Of a stretch of 64,000 nucleotides of DNA, positions 1 through 14,380 are shown one piece after another (within the stretch, counting starts at the first letter, position 1; each line of letters opens with the position of its first letter). Location: positions 26,364,001 through 26,428,000 of the forward strand of contig NC_133392.1 in assembly GCF_047511655.1 (NCBI RefSeq), given 5' to 3'. Source of the DNA: Castor canadensis. Taxonomy: Eukaryota > Chordata > Mammalia > Rodentia > Castoridae. The position numbers and the translations under genes are program-made. The notes below the pieces were generated by a model that was not told where the DNA came from, ran no database searches, and was given only the letters and a program-made list of their open reading frames with translations.

Positions 1-929
1 CCCAGCTGAGAGATGCCCCCTCCCCAGCTTGTGGGGCCACCATCGAGACACATGGTATTCCCCAGAAGCAGGGCCTGGGACAAGAAGTGAGGACAAGAAG
101 CTTACGTGACAGCTGCTCCCAGGAAACCCTGGAAGGAGCAGATGGACCAAGAGAAGGAAGAAAGACAGCCAAGAACAGAGGCCCCATCATGACCACAGAT
201 ACCGAGCCCAATCTCACAGGGAACCATGGGAACCATGCCTGAGTCAGCGCATCTCAGGAGGAAGGTGGGGTGTTTCCTCTCATCTCCCACTGGGCACTAA
301 CTCGGCCCCACCAGCCAGAATGACATCCAGCAGCCCTTAGGAGGTAGAGGGCATGCTGGGTAGTCACAGAGGCATAGGGACATGTAGCTTCCGGGCTCAG
401 TATCACAGGGGAGAGAGAACAGAAAGGGGTGGGGGAGAGTTAGACCAGAAGTCAGTCACATGTCAGGTTGGGCTCTGTTAGTCACATGTCACGTGAACTC
501 TGGCAAGCACTGCCCTTTGTCACAGCTGCGACCCAACGTGACTCCACAGCTCAGATAAGAATAGCTACACTCTCCTCAGGTAAAAATTACCCACCTGGGG
601 CTAGGGTGGAGTCAGGGCAAAGCTCACATGGCCTGGATCCCAGCCCCAGCACCAAAAAAATCCTCACCTCGTACCTCTGATTACCCGGCCTCACTGAACC
701 TGAGCTGCCTTGGTGGCCACACGCCATCCTTTGCTGCTGCCTCCTCCACTGCCAGGTGCTTGGGATGTGCCACCAGCTGCTGGATGGGTCAGTGCCACTT
801 GAGCACCACTCATGCTCTCCTAGGCAAATGCAACATTTTACTAATGGTCTGACACACGTTCTCTCCAGGGGCCCCTTTTGCATGGCCCAGGCAGACTCAA
901 AATGCAAGGCCAGAGCTCAGGTGTGAAGA

Positions 930-1190
930 CAGTCATTATTACCACTCCAACATTAAAACCATCATCTACAGAGAACTTGTAGTGCCCCTGGCACTGCACT
1001 AAGCTCTTCCTCTTCCCCTCCATTGGCTCATGCAATCCTCACAAAACTCTGAAAGAGGGGAGGGAGTCTATGATTCTCCCCACTTCACAGATGAGAAGAC
1101 TGAGGCACCCAGAGGTTACATTACTTACCCAAGGGACCTGGCTAGGATGTGACACAGTTGAGACTTGAACTCAAGAGAAAAACTTTGGTT
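930..1190 (-). repeat. MIR SINE remnant
   Basis: Reverse-orientation MIR core: the stretch around 1080-1110 ('cacttcacagatgagaag') is the complement of the conserved MIR cytosine-rich, CTCATCTGT-type segment, followed by 'actgaggcaccc' and the split 'gacttgaactca' end. It is old and diverged. Confidence 0.75.
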
Positions 1191-1314
1191 GCTCAGTGAG
1201 ACAGCGAGTGAATGGCAGGGCCTGGAAGTGGATCCATTGGGCAGGGAGGGGAGACAGGGTCCAGGAGGCAGCACAAATGAAGGGAAGGTGTGGGGAGCCA
1301 AGGCATCTCCATGT

Positions 1315-1770
1315 CCTACTATAACAAAATACCACCAGTTCTGCAGGCTGCACATCCAGGACAAGGGTGCCAGCAGCGTTGGGTTCTGGTGGGGGGCCCT
1401 CTTCCTAGTAACATGGGGGCGTCTGTCTCTCACTGTGTCCTCATATGGTTAGGGAGGGGACATGACAGCTCCCTACAGGCCCTTTTATCTTTTATCTTTG
1501 TTTTTTATGAGACAGGGTCTTGCTATGTACCCCCCAGCTAGCCTTGAACTCACAATCCTCCTGCATCTGCCTCCTGAGGGCCAGAATTACAAACACATGC
1601 CACTCAGGTTCTGGGGTCCCTTTTGTACAGGTACTAATTCCCTTTATGAGGGCTCCACCTTCATGACCGAACACCTCCTAAGGAACCCACTTCCAAGTAC
1701 CATCACATTGGGGGTTAGGATTTCAATGTAGGAATTTGAGGGGAACAAAAACATTCAGCCCATAGCTTCC
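1315..1770 (+). repeat. Ancient mammalian interspersed repeat, broken by a SINE
   Basis: The outer parts (1315-1480 and about 1620-1770) match a repeat type recognised by an 'ataacaaaataccaccag' start, 'ctgtgtcctcatatgg' in the middle, and 'catcacattgggggttagg' then 'cattcagcccatag' at the end. I cannot assign the family with certainty; a retroviral-LTR-like origin is possible. It is old, has no coding capacity, and is interrupted by the B1-like SINE at 1491-1614. Confidence 0.5.
1491..1614 (-). repeat. B1-like SINE
   Basis: Reversed B1/7SL-type monomer: T-rich tail at left, then 'gagacagggtcttgctatgt', 'ccttgaactcacaatcctcc', and 'attacaaacacatgccac' at the 5' end. It is inserted inside an older repeat. 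Confidence 0.75.
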
Positions 1771-2142
1771 CAAGTAGCCTGTGTCCCTTCTGTGCCACTA
1801 ACAGTGAGGCTATGTTGACCTCAGCTGGCACCCATGAGGTCTCCTCCCCGACCCCCGCCCTCTGGGGAACCTGCCCACCCCTGCATCTTCAATCCAGTGC
1901 CTGGAGATGGTGATAACAGCAGCTTGACGCCAGGCGAGCTAAGGGGATGGGAGACATCAGTACGGAACCTAGAGAAGACAAAGCCAGGCCACTACATTTT
2001 CTTCATCTTACAGAATTATGATAAGAAAATGAAATGCAGGGTATTAGGAAAGATAGTAAATACTGAATTTGTATAAAACATCCAAATGAAATCTCCTCAA
2101 TGTCTCAAAAGGAGAAACTTGAGGTTGCTTTAATGAGCATAA

Positions 2143-2499
2143 TTTTTCTCTTTTTTTGGCAGGACTGGGGTTTGAACTCAGGACCTCATGCTTACTAGAA
2201 AGGCACTCCTACCACTTGAACCATGCCCCTAACCTTTTTCTTTTGTTTTTTTGAGATTGGGCCTTGCTATGTGGCAAGATTGGCCTTGAACTCAGGATCC
2301 TCCTGCCTCAGCCTCCCAAGTGCTAGGATTACAGGTGTGTACTACCACACTTGGCTTGAGCACAACTTTTTAATATCAGACTTTTTTTTTTTTCATGACT
2401 TTTCAGAGCATGACTATAGTCTTGCTATATAGCCTAGATTGGCCTCAAACTCAGTCTCCAACTGCTAGGATTACAGGCGTGTACTGCCATGCCTGGCTG
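2143..2499 (-). repeat. Cluster of three reversed SINE units
   Basis: Three units lie head to tail. At 2143-2231 is a reversed ID-like arm ('ctggggtttgaactcaggac'). At 2232-2357 is a B1-like monomer ('gagattgggccttgctatgt' to 'tactaccacacttggct'). At 2385-2499 is a second, more diverged B1-like monomer ('tacaggcgtgtactgccatg'). T-runs at the left of each unit are the complement of A-tails. Confidence 0.75.
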
Positions 2500-3304
2500 A
2501 CCACATGCAATTTTTGTTTAATGATGATTGCTTCAAATGGTTGATAAATACCACCCCACCAAAAAACTTGGGAGACAAATTTTAACTAATTTTTATAACT
2601 ATTTAAAGATTTACAACAGTTCAAATGATACTTAGACTCTAATACTTCCTTTACATTCAGTGACAACTGTAACCAAAATTCTTGACATGACAATGATGAA
2701 TTTACAATCCAATGAAACCCTACAGCAATAATGTTTAAATAACATAGCAGTTAGAATTTGCAGGGTGTGCATACTTGGTAGAGTAGGCACCTTTCAGCCA
2801 GCTTGAATGTCACTAAGAGGCACATTGCTTTGAACAGGGAACCATGTCCAATATAGGCACATAACACAGAGATTCCAGGTGGCCTCCTGAAATCAACCCT
2901 CCTGGTTTCCTGAGCCAATCCAGATCTACCCTACCCCTACCTACCACACCTGGGGCTCTGCGCAAGCCCTAGCAGCACTCAGACCCCTGTAGGTCATGCC
3001 TATCTACACGGTGGTAGATGTCCAGGGATGGTTGCCTCCTTTGCCTGGTCTCCCTCATCTTGCTCCCTCATCTGTGGGTGTCCCCCAGACAAGCCCCTGT
3101 CAAGGGTCCCCAGGGAGCCACAAGCCTAGGGATTCTAGTTGTCCCAGGGTCAGCCTGATGTCTGAGAGGAGGGCTATTCTTCCTCACCTGTGTCCTATTT
3201 GTGACACACTAGCGTTCCCACCTGAAACAGTAGAACTAGAGGACTTGATTCAGCAGGAAGAAGTCAAAAAACCACTTCCCCCACCCTCCTCAGTCCTTCA
3301 CTCC

Positions 3305-3480
3305 CACCCTGTAAGAGGGCTGGCCCTGGTTCAAATCCTACTCCTCTACCCACGTGGCCTCTAGCTAGTATCAACCTCGATGAGCCTCAGTCCCCACCTC
3401 TGTAAAATGGGGACACCAATACCGACACCACAGGATTGTATGTGGTTACACAATGTGTGAAGTGCCTGGCACAGAGCTCC
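3305..3480 (+). repeat. MIR SINE remnant
   Basis: Forward MIR: 'tggttcaaatcctactcctc', then 'gagcctcagtccccacctct' and 'gtaaaatggggacacc', ending with 'gtgcctggcacag'. This is the canonical MIR order of motifs. Confidence 0.75.
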
Positions 3481-4477
3481 ACACAGGAGAAGCCTGGGTC
3501 AGTGCAGAAACAAAGACCACTGATGTGGTTACACGCACACCTACATACACAGACACAAGCCCCAACAAGCTCAACAAGGACACAAACATGGGTATGCACA
3601 GAGCTGTGGACCCCATGGAGACGCCCTGTCTGGGTTCTGCCTCAGCTCCACCCTACTCCCATGCCCCAGACAGGAATCATCCAGTTGGAGCCAGATCTGA
3701 CCTGCTCTTCTGGGTGAGTTACTGGCTTCAAAGGGGGCCCTTCAAATGGGTCCCCTTTGATGAGTGGATGAGGGGGCCTGGCATGGGCCTGCAGACATTC
3801 TGGAGGCCCCAGCTCCAGGCATGAAGTCCTATCTCTCCATCCCTTTACTTTTTGATCTGGGGAAACAGAAGTAAGAAATGGAGCCAGGAAAGGGTTTGTT
3901 GTCCACAACTCACAAACACACAGGCGTCAGGCAGGACACTAAGACACTTGCATGACACTCATGGGCCACCATTCCTGCCCAGGCAACCCTGCCCAACCAA
4001 GTCCCACATCTCCACCACCTCAGCCACTGCCTCTGGGACCGCCACTGTGTCTCCACCTCATCATACCACCATTGTGTGAACTGACAGGAGCCCCTGTGGG
4101 GCCCTAACGCAGTGTGAAGGAAAAAAAAACCCATAGAGGAGCACAAGGAGGTGACATGGTGCCCAGGAGCCCAGAGGCCTCTGCAACTCTCCAACTCTAG
4201 CCCCGCCGGAGACACCATCTCTCTTCATCCTGTGCCCAAGCCTGTCCTCTCCCCCTCCCTCCCACACCTACAGAGAGCTGGTCCCTATTGGGCGGGCCTT
4301 GTGGCTTCCTAATGCAGAGGCAGCTGGTGGGGGGGAAGAGGAAGGGAGTGGCACAGCTCTCACTGCACCCACAGGATTGGTCAAGCTGTGTCCTCTCGGC
4401 CACCATCTGACTAGAAGATTCTTCAAAGCGCCAATGACCCCAGTCACTGCCCGAGCTCTGCTGGTCCAGCCAGGTGA

Positions 4478-7138
<2,661 letters not shown>

Positions 7139-9480
7139 GCGATGGCCTGTTAAAGAGGCAAGAATAGGGATCTGAGCCCACCACTCTCAGCTCCTTAGAC
7201 CAGACAGAGGATGAAGGCTTTAGGTGCTGGGCATTTGGTCCTGGGGCAGAGCCTCACGACCATGTGAAAAAGGAAATTTGGAGCTGAGAGAAGGGACCCG
7301 TACTCCTCCAGCTGGGACATTGTCCTGGGTGGCCATGAGGCAGGAGGCAGTATTGCTCAGAAGTGTCCAGCCCTGCCCCTGGAGGCCAGGAACAGATGGT
7401 TTGCACCGCCCCTCCCCTCCCAGGCCTCTCCTAGAGCTGCCGCTGTCACTCCTGACTCACTGACCCCTTTCACAGGCCTCACAGGCTGGCCTGCCCCAGT
7501 CTCCCCTCTTACCCAGGACTTTTGAGGATCTCCCTTATACCCAGGCTGCAGGAACAGGAGGGCTTCCGGGCCTCTCATAATCTTGGTCAGAGTCTTCTGG
7601 GGGAGGCTGAGTGGGCCAAGTGTCATAAGGACATGACTCGGGGCCTCGGCCGGGATGACACACATATGTGATATCATGCCGAGAGCTAGGTCCAAGTGGA
7701 AAAAGCCAAGGTGTGTGGTCAAGGAGGTCACTAGGTAATTGTCAAGGTGAACTCCATATCTGCTTTGCATCCAACATAAAAAGGCCTCCCATAAGGGGTC
7801 CTTGGGGACCACACTACCCCCTCATGGCCAGATCTCAGGAGGAAATCAGACCATGCACAAGATGGGAGCTGACGTCTCCCATTTTCTCACAGACCCCATG
7901 CCCTGGGAAAGGGACACTACCTGCTAAGCTGCTCTGAGGTGGGAATGAGGTGGGAAGGGGGCAGCCTAGAGCCAAAACAGTTCAGACTGAAGAGTGGGAC
8001 AGCACTGGGTCAAATGCTGCCACTTACAAAGTGGGTCCCTGGTCCCAGGTGCTTTATTTTTCTGTGCCTCAGTTTCTTCATTTGTACAATGAGGATAAGA
8101 GCATCTACCTCACGGGTCATTGCATATAAAAGCACGTTACATGGTAGGCACATAGGACAGGCGAGATTATGGGTTTCTTCATTTCTGAACATGAGAGCCT
8201 CCCTCCTCCTTCCCAGGGGAAGGGACAGGAGACATAAGGAACAGAAATGTTCAGGCTACTATCTTTTCCAGGAGGAGGACACTAAAGTCCAGATAGGCTT
8301 CTTGCCCCACCCCTTATAGCTTTCAGTCCTAAGCCCTGCCCATCTCAGGACTCACTTTGGTCTTGGTCATGATTTCCATCCTCCCTCAGCCACCTTCCCT
8401 TTACTGTCACCTTCCCTTTCTGAGACCCAGTGTCCCCGCCCTTCTTTATATGAGAGGAGAGCAGATCCCTGTGGGCAGAAAGGGACTGGGAGGAGGGGCC
8501 GCCCAGGAAGGACGTGGAGCATCAGGTGAACACAGTTCAGCGGTGGCAGGCCTGGGCTTCTAGGGGGGAACAGGAAGCTGGGAGGTACCAAGAGGGACAA
8601 ATGTGAAAGCAAGAGCAGAGCTTTGGTCAGTAGACCTGGGTTCAAACACCAGAGCCATGGACGCTAAGGCAAATCACTAACCTTGCATTGCACTTGTCTG
8701 TGAAGTGGTCCTGGAAAGACCCGCGTCTCAGGATTGCAGTGAGGAAGAAGGGAGCTGGCTCTCAGGAAAAGGTTTGGGATGTGTTTGGTGCATGGTGGGG
8801 TCTAAAACACACACACAAGCAAACAAACCAACGCTAGTCCCTTTCCCAGCTCAGCGAGAGGGAAAGTAACCCTCTCCAGTAACCACAGCCTTGCAGAGTT
8901 GACAGGGGCCTGGGACCATGTCCCCCAATCCTAGGCCATTAGGTAAACCCTCAGGACTCTCCTCTTCAGCATTTCTGACCCGTGACTCTCCAGCCTCGGA
9001 ATGCACACTCCTACTGCTGGAGCTCACAGTCCACTTCTGGGGACAGGCTGGGCAGCTTCCTTCAGGAACCTGCCTCTGTGTGATTTCCACCCAGCAGTGC
9101 TTCTCTGCCAGCAGGGCCCCAGAGGATCCCTAAACTCCTAAACTCCTGGATTCAATCACCAGCTGTGAAGAAACAGGAAGTGGTACAGGGGAGCTAGCTG
9201 AACTGTGGGTGAACAGTGCTGGGGGATGGTTTGTTGAGTCAGTGTAGGATGCTCAGAGAAAAAAGAGCCAGAGTGGGCACGGGGCCTGACTTTTTGTATC
9301 CTATGAGGTCTGATGGCATCCTCCCCCTACTTTGCTCCTTCCAGCAGCTTCTGCCTGGTGTGGGGGGGTCAAGCATGGGGAGGGTAACCCTGGAACGCAT
9401 GAGGGTCATCCCCAGGCAGCATCTCCCTGGAGGGCCCCACTGGACCGCAGTAGAGCACGGGGTAGTCGAGGCAGGGCTGA
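7139..9480. other. CALHM1-CALHM2 intergenic region
   Basis: The left part holds the CALHM1 3' untranslated region, though no clear AATAAA is seen close by. MIR-type remnants lie at about 7990-8150 and 8600-8720, both forward. A short AC-rich tract is at about 8807-8818. No further exon was recognised. Confidence 0.6.
7990..8150 (+). repeat. MIR SINE remnant
   Basis: Forward MIR with 'ctgtgcctcagtttcttcat', 'tttgtacaatgaggat' and a trailing 'ttacatggtaggcacatag' end. A second, weaker MIR-like stretch follows at about 8600-8720. Confidence 0.75.
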
Positions 9481-10060
9481 GGGTGGAGGGCCAGCATGAA
9501 CGAGCCCCACCATCGGCGGGACAGGACGCAGCAGCTGCAAACAAGCTCTGCCACTTCCTCCCCTCTCGCGCCGCCTTCTCTGCCCGGAGCCAAAGGCTGT
9601 TTACCCATTCGCCGGCGCAGAAGTTCATCCCACTCTTTCCTTCTTTCTTTTCTGGAGTTAAATTTGTCTGTAGATGCTTGAAATTTGTCTGTACACACCT
9701 GGAGGTAAATTAGTCTGTAGACGTCTGCCCGGAGCCCTGTTGATCTCAATCGTCCGGTTGGCGAGCGGGAGGGAGCCAGCACCCGCGCGGGCTTCACTTC
9801 AGGCGCGGCTGGCGGCTGCCTGCGATGTCCTGGGGCCCACGCCTGCCCAGAGTCACCCCACCGAGAACCCAACCCTGAGGAGGTCAAGGCCACTGGTGCC
9901 TGCAGCCAGCCCCAGGTAAGGAGGGGCCCCTTCCTGGGCGTGCCAGGTGTCAGAGGAGCCTGGCCGGGCGGGTCCCAGGCGGTCCAGAGGGATTGATTGT
10001 TCGCGGAGGAGGCCTTAGCCATGACCCGCCACTTGGGGCAGGGCCAGTCCCAAGCGGCAC
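9480..10060 (+). promoter_or_regulatory. CALHM2: CpG island and probable CALHM2 5' untranslated exon
   Basis: CpG density rises sharply here ('ctctcgcgccgcc', 'cattcgccggcgcag', 'cacccgcgcgggc', 'gcgcggctggcggctg'). A consensus donor 'cccag|gtaagg' ends a candidate noncoding first exon at 9915. It could splice to an acceptor 'ccttacctag' ending at 12181, 13 bases upstream of the CALHM2 ATG. The transcription start cannot be placed from sequence. The assignment to CALHM2 rests on position and orientation. Confidence 0.55.
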
Positions 10061-11069
10061 GCAGGGAATGTCCCAGGGAGAGGCTCCTAGCTAGGGTCCC
10101 CCCTACACTCGGGGCAGGGTGGGTCCTGCCGCCTCCCCAGCTGCCTGTCTCCTGTCCTCCCCGATGCAGAAGGAGGTCCCACTCCCACTGGGAGTAGCTG
10201 GCGCCTGGCACACTAGTCTCAGAAGACGGTCTGATCCGTCCTTTTCTCATCACCCACCCTGTACCCCACTTTGGGTGAATTTATGAACCCAAAGCTCCCA
10301 CAGGGAGCTAATTAGGTGCCTAGACACCAAGAAGGGGGTAGATGGGGATATGCCATTAGTGGACTTATCCCCAGTAACAAACAAAATGACTGTCCCTTTC
10401 CCATGTAGTTAAAACAGAGCCCCTGTGGGGGAGAATCAGGAGCACACAGGGCCACATGGCCCTGCCTGGGCCCATCTGGCAGCCTTAGCAGAGAGTGGGT
10501 GGAGAGGGGGTGGAGAGATGAGGCATAGAAGAACTAGCACAGGACCTCCCCATCTCTGTTCTCTGCTCATCTCCTCCTCCACACCCTTGCTTCACTTCTG
10601 GAGTTTTGGGTTTTATCCTTATGATTGGGAGGCCATGGAGCCACACCCTGACTGACTCTCAGGGTGTGTGGGTGGAGCCTGGGGAGAGTGTTGGGACTGA
10701 ACTTTGCAGAAGCCTGAGGCCATGACCACTTCCTGGCAAGCTGCCAGCATTGCTGTAGCCCAGACCTACAGAGCAGCTTCTGGAAGGGCCGGTGGACACA
10801 GTGAACCTACCTTCCCCAAGGCTGTCGGTGGCTGGCAGGCAGAGCAGTTTCCAGGCTGGGGCTCTGGAGCAGGGCTGCTGGGAGGAGGAAAGAAAGAGAA
10901 GACATCATAGGGGCAAGGTCGGCAGGAGGTAGAGAAAATGAAAGAGAAACCTAGTTCCGACTCACCTTTGTCCACTTCCTAAGTCTCCTTAAATGGTGAT
11001 CAAAAGTCCTGCTCAGAGCCAGGTGCCCCAGAGTCAGGCACTGGTAGCCTCCTAGCTAACTGGGTGTTG

Positions 11070-11246
11070 AAATCAGAATCTTGGCTTGAGGCCAGCCTAG
11101 TCAAATAGTTTGAGAGACATCCCATCTCCAAAATAACCAGAGCAAAATGGACTGGAGGCTTGGTTCAAGCAGTAGAGCGCCTACTTTGTAAGCATGAAAC
11201 CCTGAATTCAAACCGAGTCCCATCAAAAAAAAAAAAAAAAAAACCT
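11070..11246 (+). repeat. Composite SINE, 5'-truncated
   Basis: B1-like arm remnant ('gaggccagcctagtcaaata', 'catctccaaaataacc') followed by an ID-like arm ('ttggttcaagcagtagagcg', 'ctgaattcaaacc') and a run of about 19 A. Confidence 0.8.
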
Positions 11247-11729
11247 GCTTAGGCATCTCCATATATGGCCTCAAGCAGAGCACTTTTTCCTCTTCGGGCA
11301 TTAGTTTTCTGATATTTGCAGCCAGAAGAATCATCCCCACTCTAAAGACTGGACAGGGTGAGAGAAATATTGGGCTCCACAATCCTGAGAGCAGGATCCA
11401 GAATGACCTATTCTCTTTCCATACATGAGGACAGTGGCCCAGAGGAAAAAAAATCTGAAGTGTGTTGGGACACTGAGGTCTCCAAATTAAAAGGTCTTGT
11501 GAACCGAGGGATGTCTTGTCCAGTCAGACTCACCACTAACCAGAGTCCCTCAACCCCCTCCTCCCAGTCCTTTATTCACCAGGACAGCTACTCCAGCTTG
11601 ATACCCATGACATACCTTCAAAATAGTCCCTGGCTTCTCAGCACATTAGCACCACCTGGAACTCCAGAGAGGGGACATCCCATACCCCCAACACACAGGA
11701 CCATACCTTAATCAGCCTGAGAAGACAGT

Positions 11730-11940
11730 GGTGGCAAAAAGACCTGATTTTGAATCTTAGCAATGCCACTTACATGTGATCTGGCCAGTGGCTCACTCGC
11801 TCACTCTTAGGAAGCTTCCATCTCCTCTGTGTACAAGGGGGATATAATCCTCAACGGGGGATCATGGGATGGGCCACAAGGAATGTAGTGCACCTGGCAC
11901 ATAGCAGGAATTTTGTGAACAATGGCTACCACCTTTCCCC
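11730..11940 (+). repeat. MIR SINE remnant
   Basis: Forward MIR: 'agcaatgccacttacatgtg', 'tgtgtacaagggggatataa', 'gtgcacctggcacatagcag'. Confidence 0.65.
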
Positions 11941-12194
11941 TGGGCCCTAGGCTCCTTCCCATCTCACCAGCCTGGCCACATCCTCAACACCCATGTTTAG
12001 AGACAAACATTTATCAATCATCTGTGTTCTACAGGAAACACCAAAGCTACTACAGGTGATAAAATGGCACAACTGTGCTCTACCTTCGGGTGTCCTCCAG
12101 CCTGAACTCCTTCCTAGTCTCAGCAGGAATCATCAATCCCATTCCCTTCTGCCTCCTCTCCTGCACTTGGTCCTTACCTAGCCCACCTGTCACT

Positions 12195-12749
12195 ATGGCA
12201 GCCCTGATCGCAGAGAACTTCCGCTTCCTGTCACTCTTCTTTAAGAGCAAGGATGTGATGATTTTCAATGGGCTGGTGGCACTGGGTACAGTGGGCAGCC
12301 AGGAACTGTTCTCTGTGGTGGCCTTCCATTGTCCCTGCTCGCCGGCCAGGAACTACCTATATGGGCTGACAGCTATTGGAGTGCCTGCCCTGGCACTCTT
12401 TCTCATTGGTGTCATGCTCAACAACCACACTTGGAATCTAGTCGCTGAATGCCAGTATCGGAGAGCCAAGAACTGCTCAGCTGCCCCCAACTTCCTCCTC
12501 CTGAGCTCCATCCTGGGTCGTGCAGCTGTGGCCCCCATCACCTGGTCTGTCATCTCCCTGCTGCGCGGGGAGGCCTACATCTGTGCTCTCAGTGAGTTTG
12601 TGGATCCCTCCTCGCTCACAGCTGGGGAAGAAGGCTTCCCACCAGACCATGCCACAGAGATCCTGGCCAGATTTCCTTGCGGGGAGGGCCCTGCCAACCT
12701 GTCAGGCTTCCGGGAGGAGGTCAGCCGCAGGCTCAAGTATGAGTCCCAG
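12195..12749 (+). CDS. CALHM2: CALHM2 coding exon 1
   Basis: Encodes residues 1-185 and ends 'tcccag|gtaagg' in phase 0. It contains the extracellular CPC motif and three membrane segments. Confidence 0.95.
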
Positions 12750-14380
12750 GTAAGGGACTGGGCAAAAGGCAGCTCTCCTTCCTCCCTCGTGGTGGCTGGT
12801 GGGAAGTATAGGGGTGGAGCAGTGTGAAAAGTTTGGCATCAGCATTGGCTCACAGATGGGTTAGTGTTTGATGGCACAAGGGTCAATTCCAGTTCCAAGT
12901 AAGAGGTTTTGTTCTGTGGATTGAACCTGAGGCCTCATGCCTGCTAAGAACAAGCTCTACCACTGAGCTCCACCCCTCACCCTAAGTGATAAACATTAAA
13001 GGAACTTTCTCCTGCCTCAGACTTAATCTTGATCCCAGCCACATATAAACTCTTTACCTTAACCCAACAGAATGAGCCCCTGCAGGCCACCTCAGAAACA
13101 TTTGCTGTGGGCCTTGATAGTGAAGTATGACTGGTTCCAGAGATGAACACATTCCTGTTCCAAGAAGAGTCCAGGGCAGTACTGAGTCAGTACTGACATA
13201 AGGGGAGTTCCTTGTGGCTTGGGAAGAGGCAGTTACTACCCAAGCCTCACAGAAGCCTTCGAGACATTCTGGGGTGGAGGCTGGTCAGGAGAGATGGGAC
13301 AAGAGTGGGCAGAAACAACAAATCTGAGCTGGAGGTGTTAACTTGGAGAAGCAGAGGGTGAGGGGGACAAGAAGAAATCTAAGTAGACAGAGTATCAGTG
13401 CTAGAGACAGCCCCAGAAATGCAAAATGGTAAACACAAAAATAGTAACCAAATACTCTCAGATTTCTCTGTACAGAAGCAAATGGGCAGAGATGGCATCA
13501 ATGGTCCTTGCCCTAACAGGCTTCCATCCAAGCGCTTTAGACAAGCACGCGGGCGCTCTCAAAACAAGGCAGCCCGCGATGATATGAGGGAACCAGCCAT
13601 GAGGGATTTAAGGAGACAAGGTTAATCCTAGAGGGGCCTTTGAAGACTGGAGGTAGCATCTCAGCCGAGCCTGGTTTGACCTGGGTATTTTTGTGTGTGT
13701 GATGCTGGGGATCAATAAATGAGCTGGGTTTTGATGGGAGGGGAACACCCTTGGGGTTTAAGACATTGTAACAGAAAATGCAGGGGGCACAGTCTAATAA
13801 CAGAACACATGTGCCACCTTGGGGTATAAAGGAGAAGAGGAAGGGCTGCTGGCCCTGCTTCCCTTACAGAAGCAGAATGTATTCCTTCTTTCGCCGTTCC
13901 CCAGGATAAGCAGGGCCCAGGCAGCTCCCTGCCCCTCCTGAATCTTGCCTGTTCTCTGGCCAGCTCTTTGGGTGGCTGCTGATCGGTGTGGTGGCCATCC
14001 TGGTGTTCCTGACCAAGTGCCTCAAGCATTACTGCTCACCACTCAGCTACCGCCAGGAAGCCTACTGGGCACAGTACCGTACCAACGAGGACCAGCTGTT
14101 CCAGCGCACAGCAGAGGTGCACTCAAGGGTGCTTGCAGCCAACAATGTACGCCGCTTCTTTGGCTTTGTGGCACTCAACAAGGATGATGAGGAGCTGGTG
14201 GCCAAGTTCCCAGTAGAAGGCACACAGCCGCGGCCACAGTGGAATGCCATCACTGGTGTCTATTTGTACCGTGAGAACCAGGGCCTCCCACTCTACAGTC
14301 GCCTGCACAAGTGGGCCCAAGGTCTGGCAGGCAATGGAACAGCTCCTGACAATGTGGAGATGGCTCTGATTGCCTCCTAA
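12195..14380 (+). CDS. CALHM2: Calcium homeostasis modulator 2 (CALHM2)
   Basis: CALHM2 is a paralogue of CALHM1 that assembles as a large-pore channel. Family knowledge: it has been linked to ATP release from glia. Coding exons are 12195-12749 and 13964-14380, spliced in phase 0 between ...YESQ and LFGW.... The 323 codons equal the human length as I recall it. The start MAALIAENFRFLSLFF is the conserved one; an in-frame upstream ATG at 12075 is rejected because a splice acceptor (ag at 12180-12181) lies between. Visible features are the CPC motif (C46, C48), hydrophobic membrane segments near residues 22-44, 54-72 and 100-120, a fourth in exon 2 (LFGWLLIGVVAILVFL), and a helical cytoplasmic C-terminal half ending NVEMALIAS. 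It is intact. The intron sits at the same alignment position and phase as in CALHM1, consistent with gene duplication. Confidence 0.97.
12905..12985 (-). repeat. ID-like SINE in the CALHM2 intron
   Basis: Reversed ID element: 'gtggattgaacctgaggcct' to 'ctctaccactgagctccacc', the complement of the tRNA-Ala-like box A and box B region. Confidence 0.75.
13964..14380 (+). CDS. CALHM2: CALHM2 coding exon 2
   Basis: Acceptor 'ctctggccag' precedes CTC TTT GGG. Encodes the fourth membrane segment and C-terminal domain (138 residues) and ends at TAA (14378-14380). Confidence 0.95.
   Translation, partial: LFGWLLIGVVAILVFLTKCLKHYCSPLSYRQEAYWAQYRTNEDQLFQRTAEVHSRVLAANNVRRFFGFVALNKDDEELVAKFPVEGTQPRPQWNAITGVYLYRENQGLPLYSRLHKWAQGLAGNGTAPDNVEMALIAS

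Noticed and set aside
9369-10253. 294-codon open frame on the minus strand
   Set aside because: It lies across the CG-rich CALHM2 5' exon region, where stop codons are rare by composition. No recognisable domain, and it runs opposite to the likely exon.
12075-12194. Upstream in-frame ATG extending CALHM2 by 40 residues
   Set aside because: The extension is not part of the conserved protein, and a splice acceptor at 12180-12181 lies between it and the conserved start.
13820-13835. TATA-like 'ggtataaag' in the CALHM2 intron
   Set aside because: No exon or initiator context follows in either direction; likely chance.
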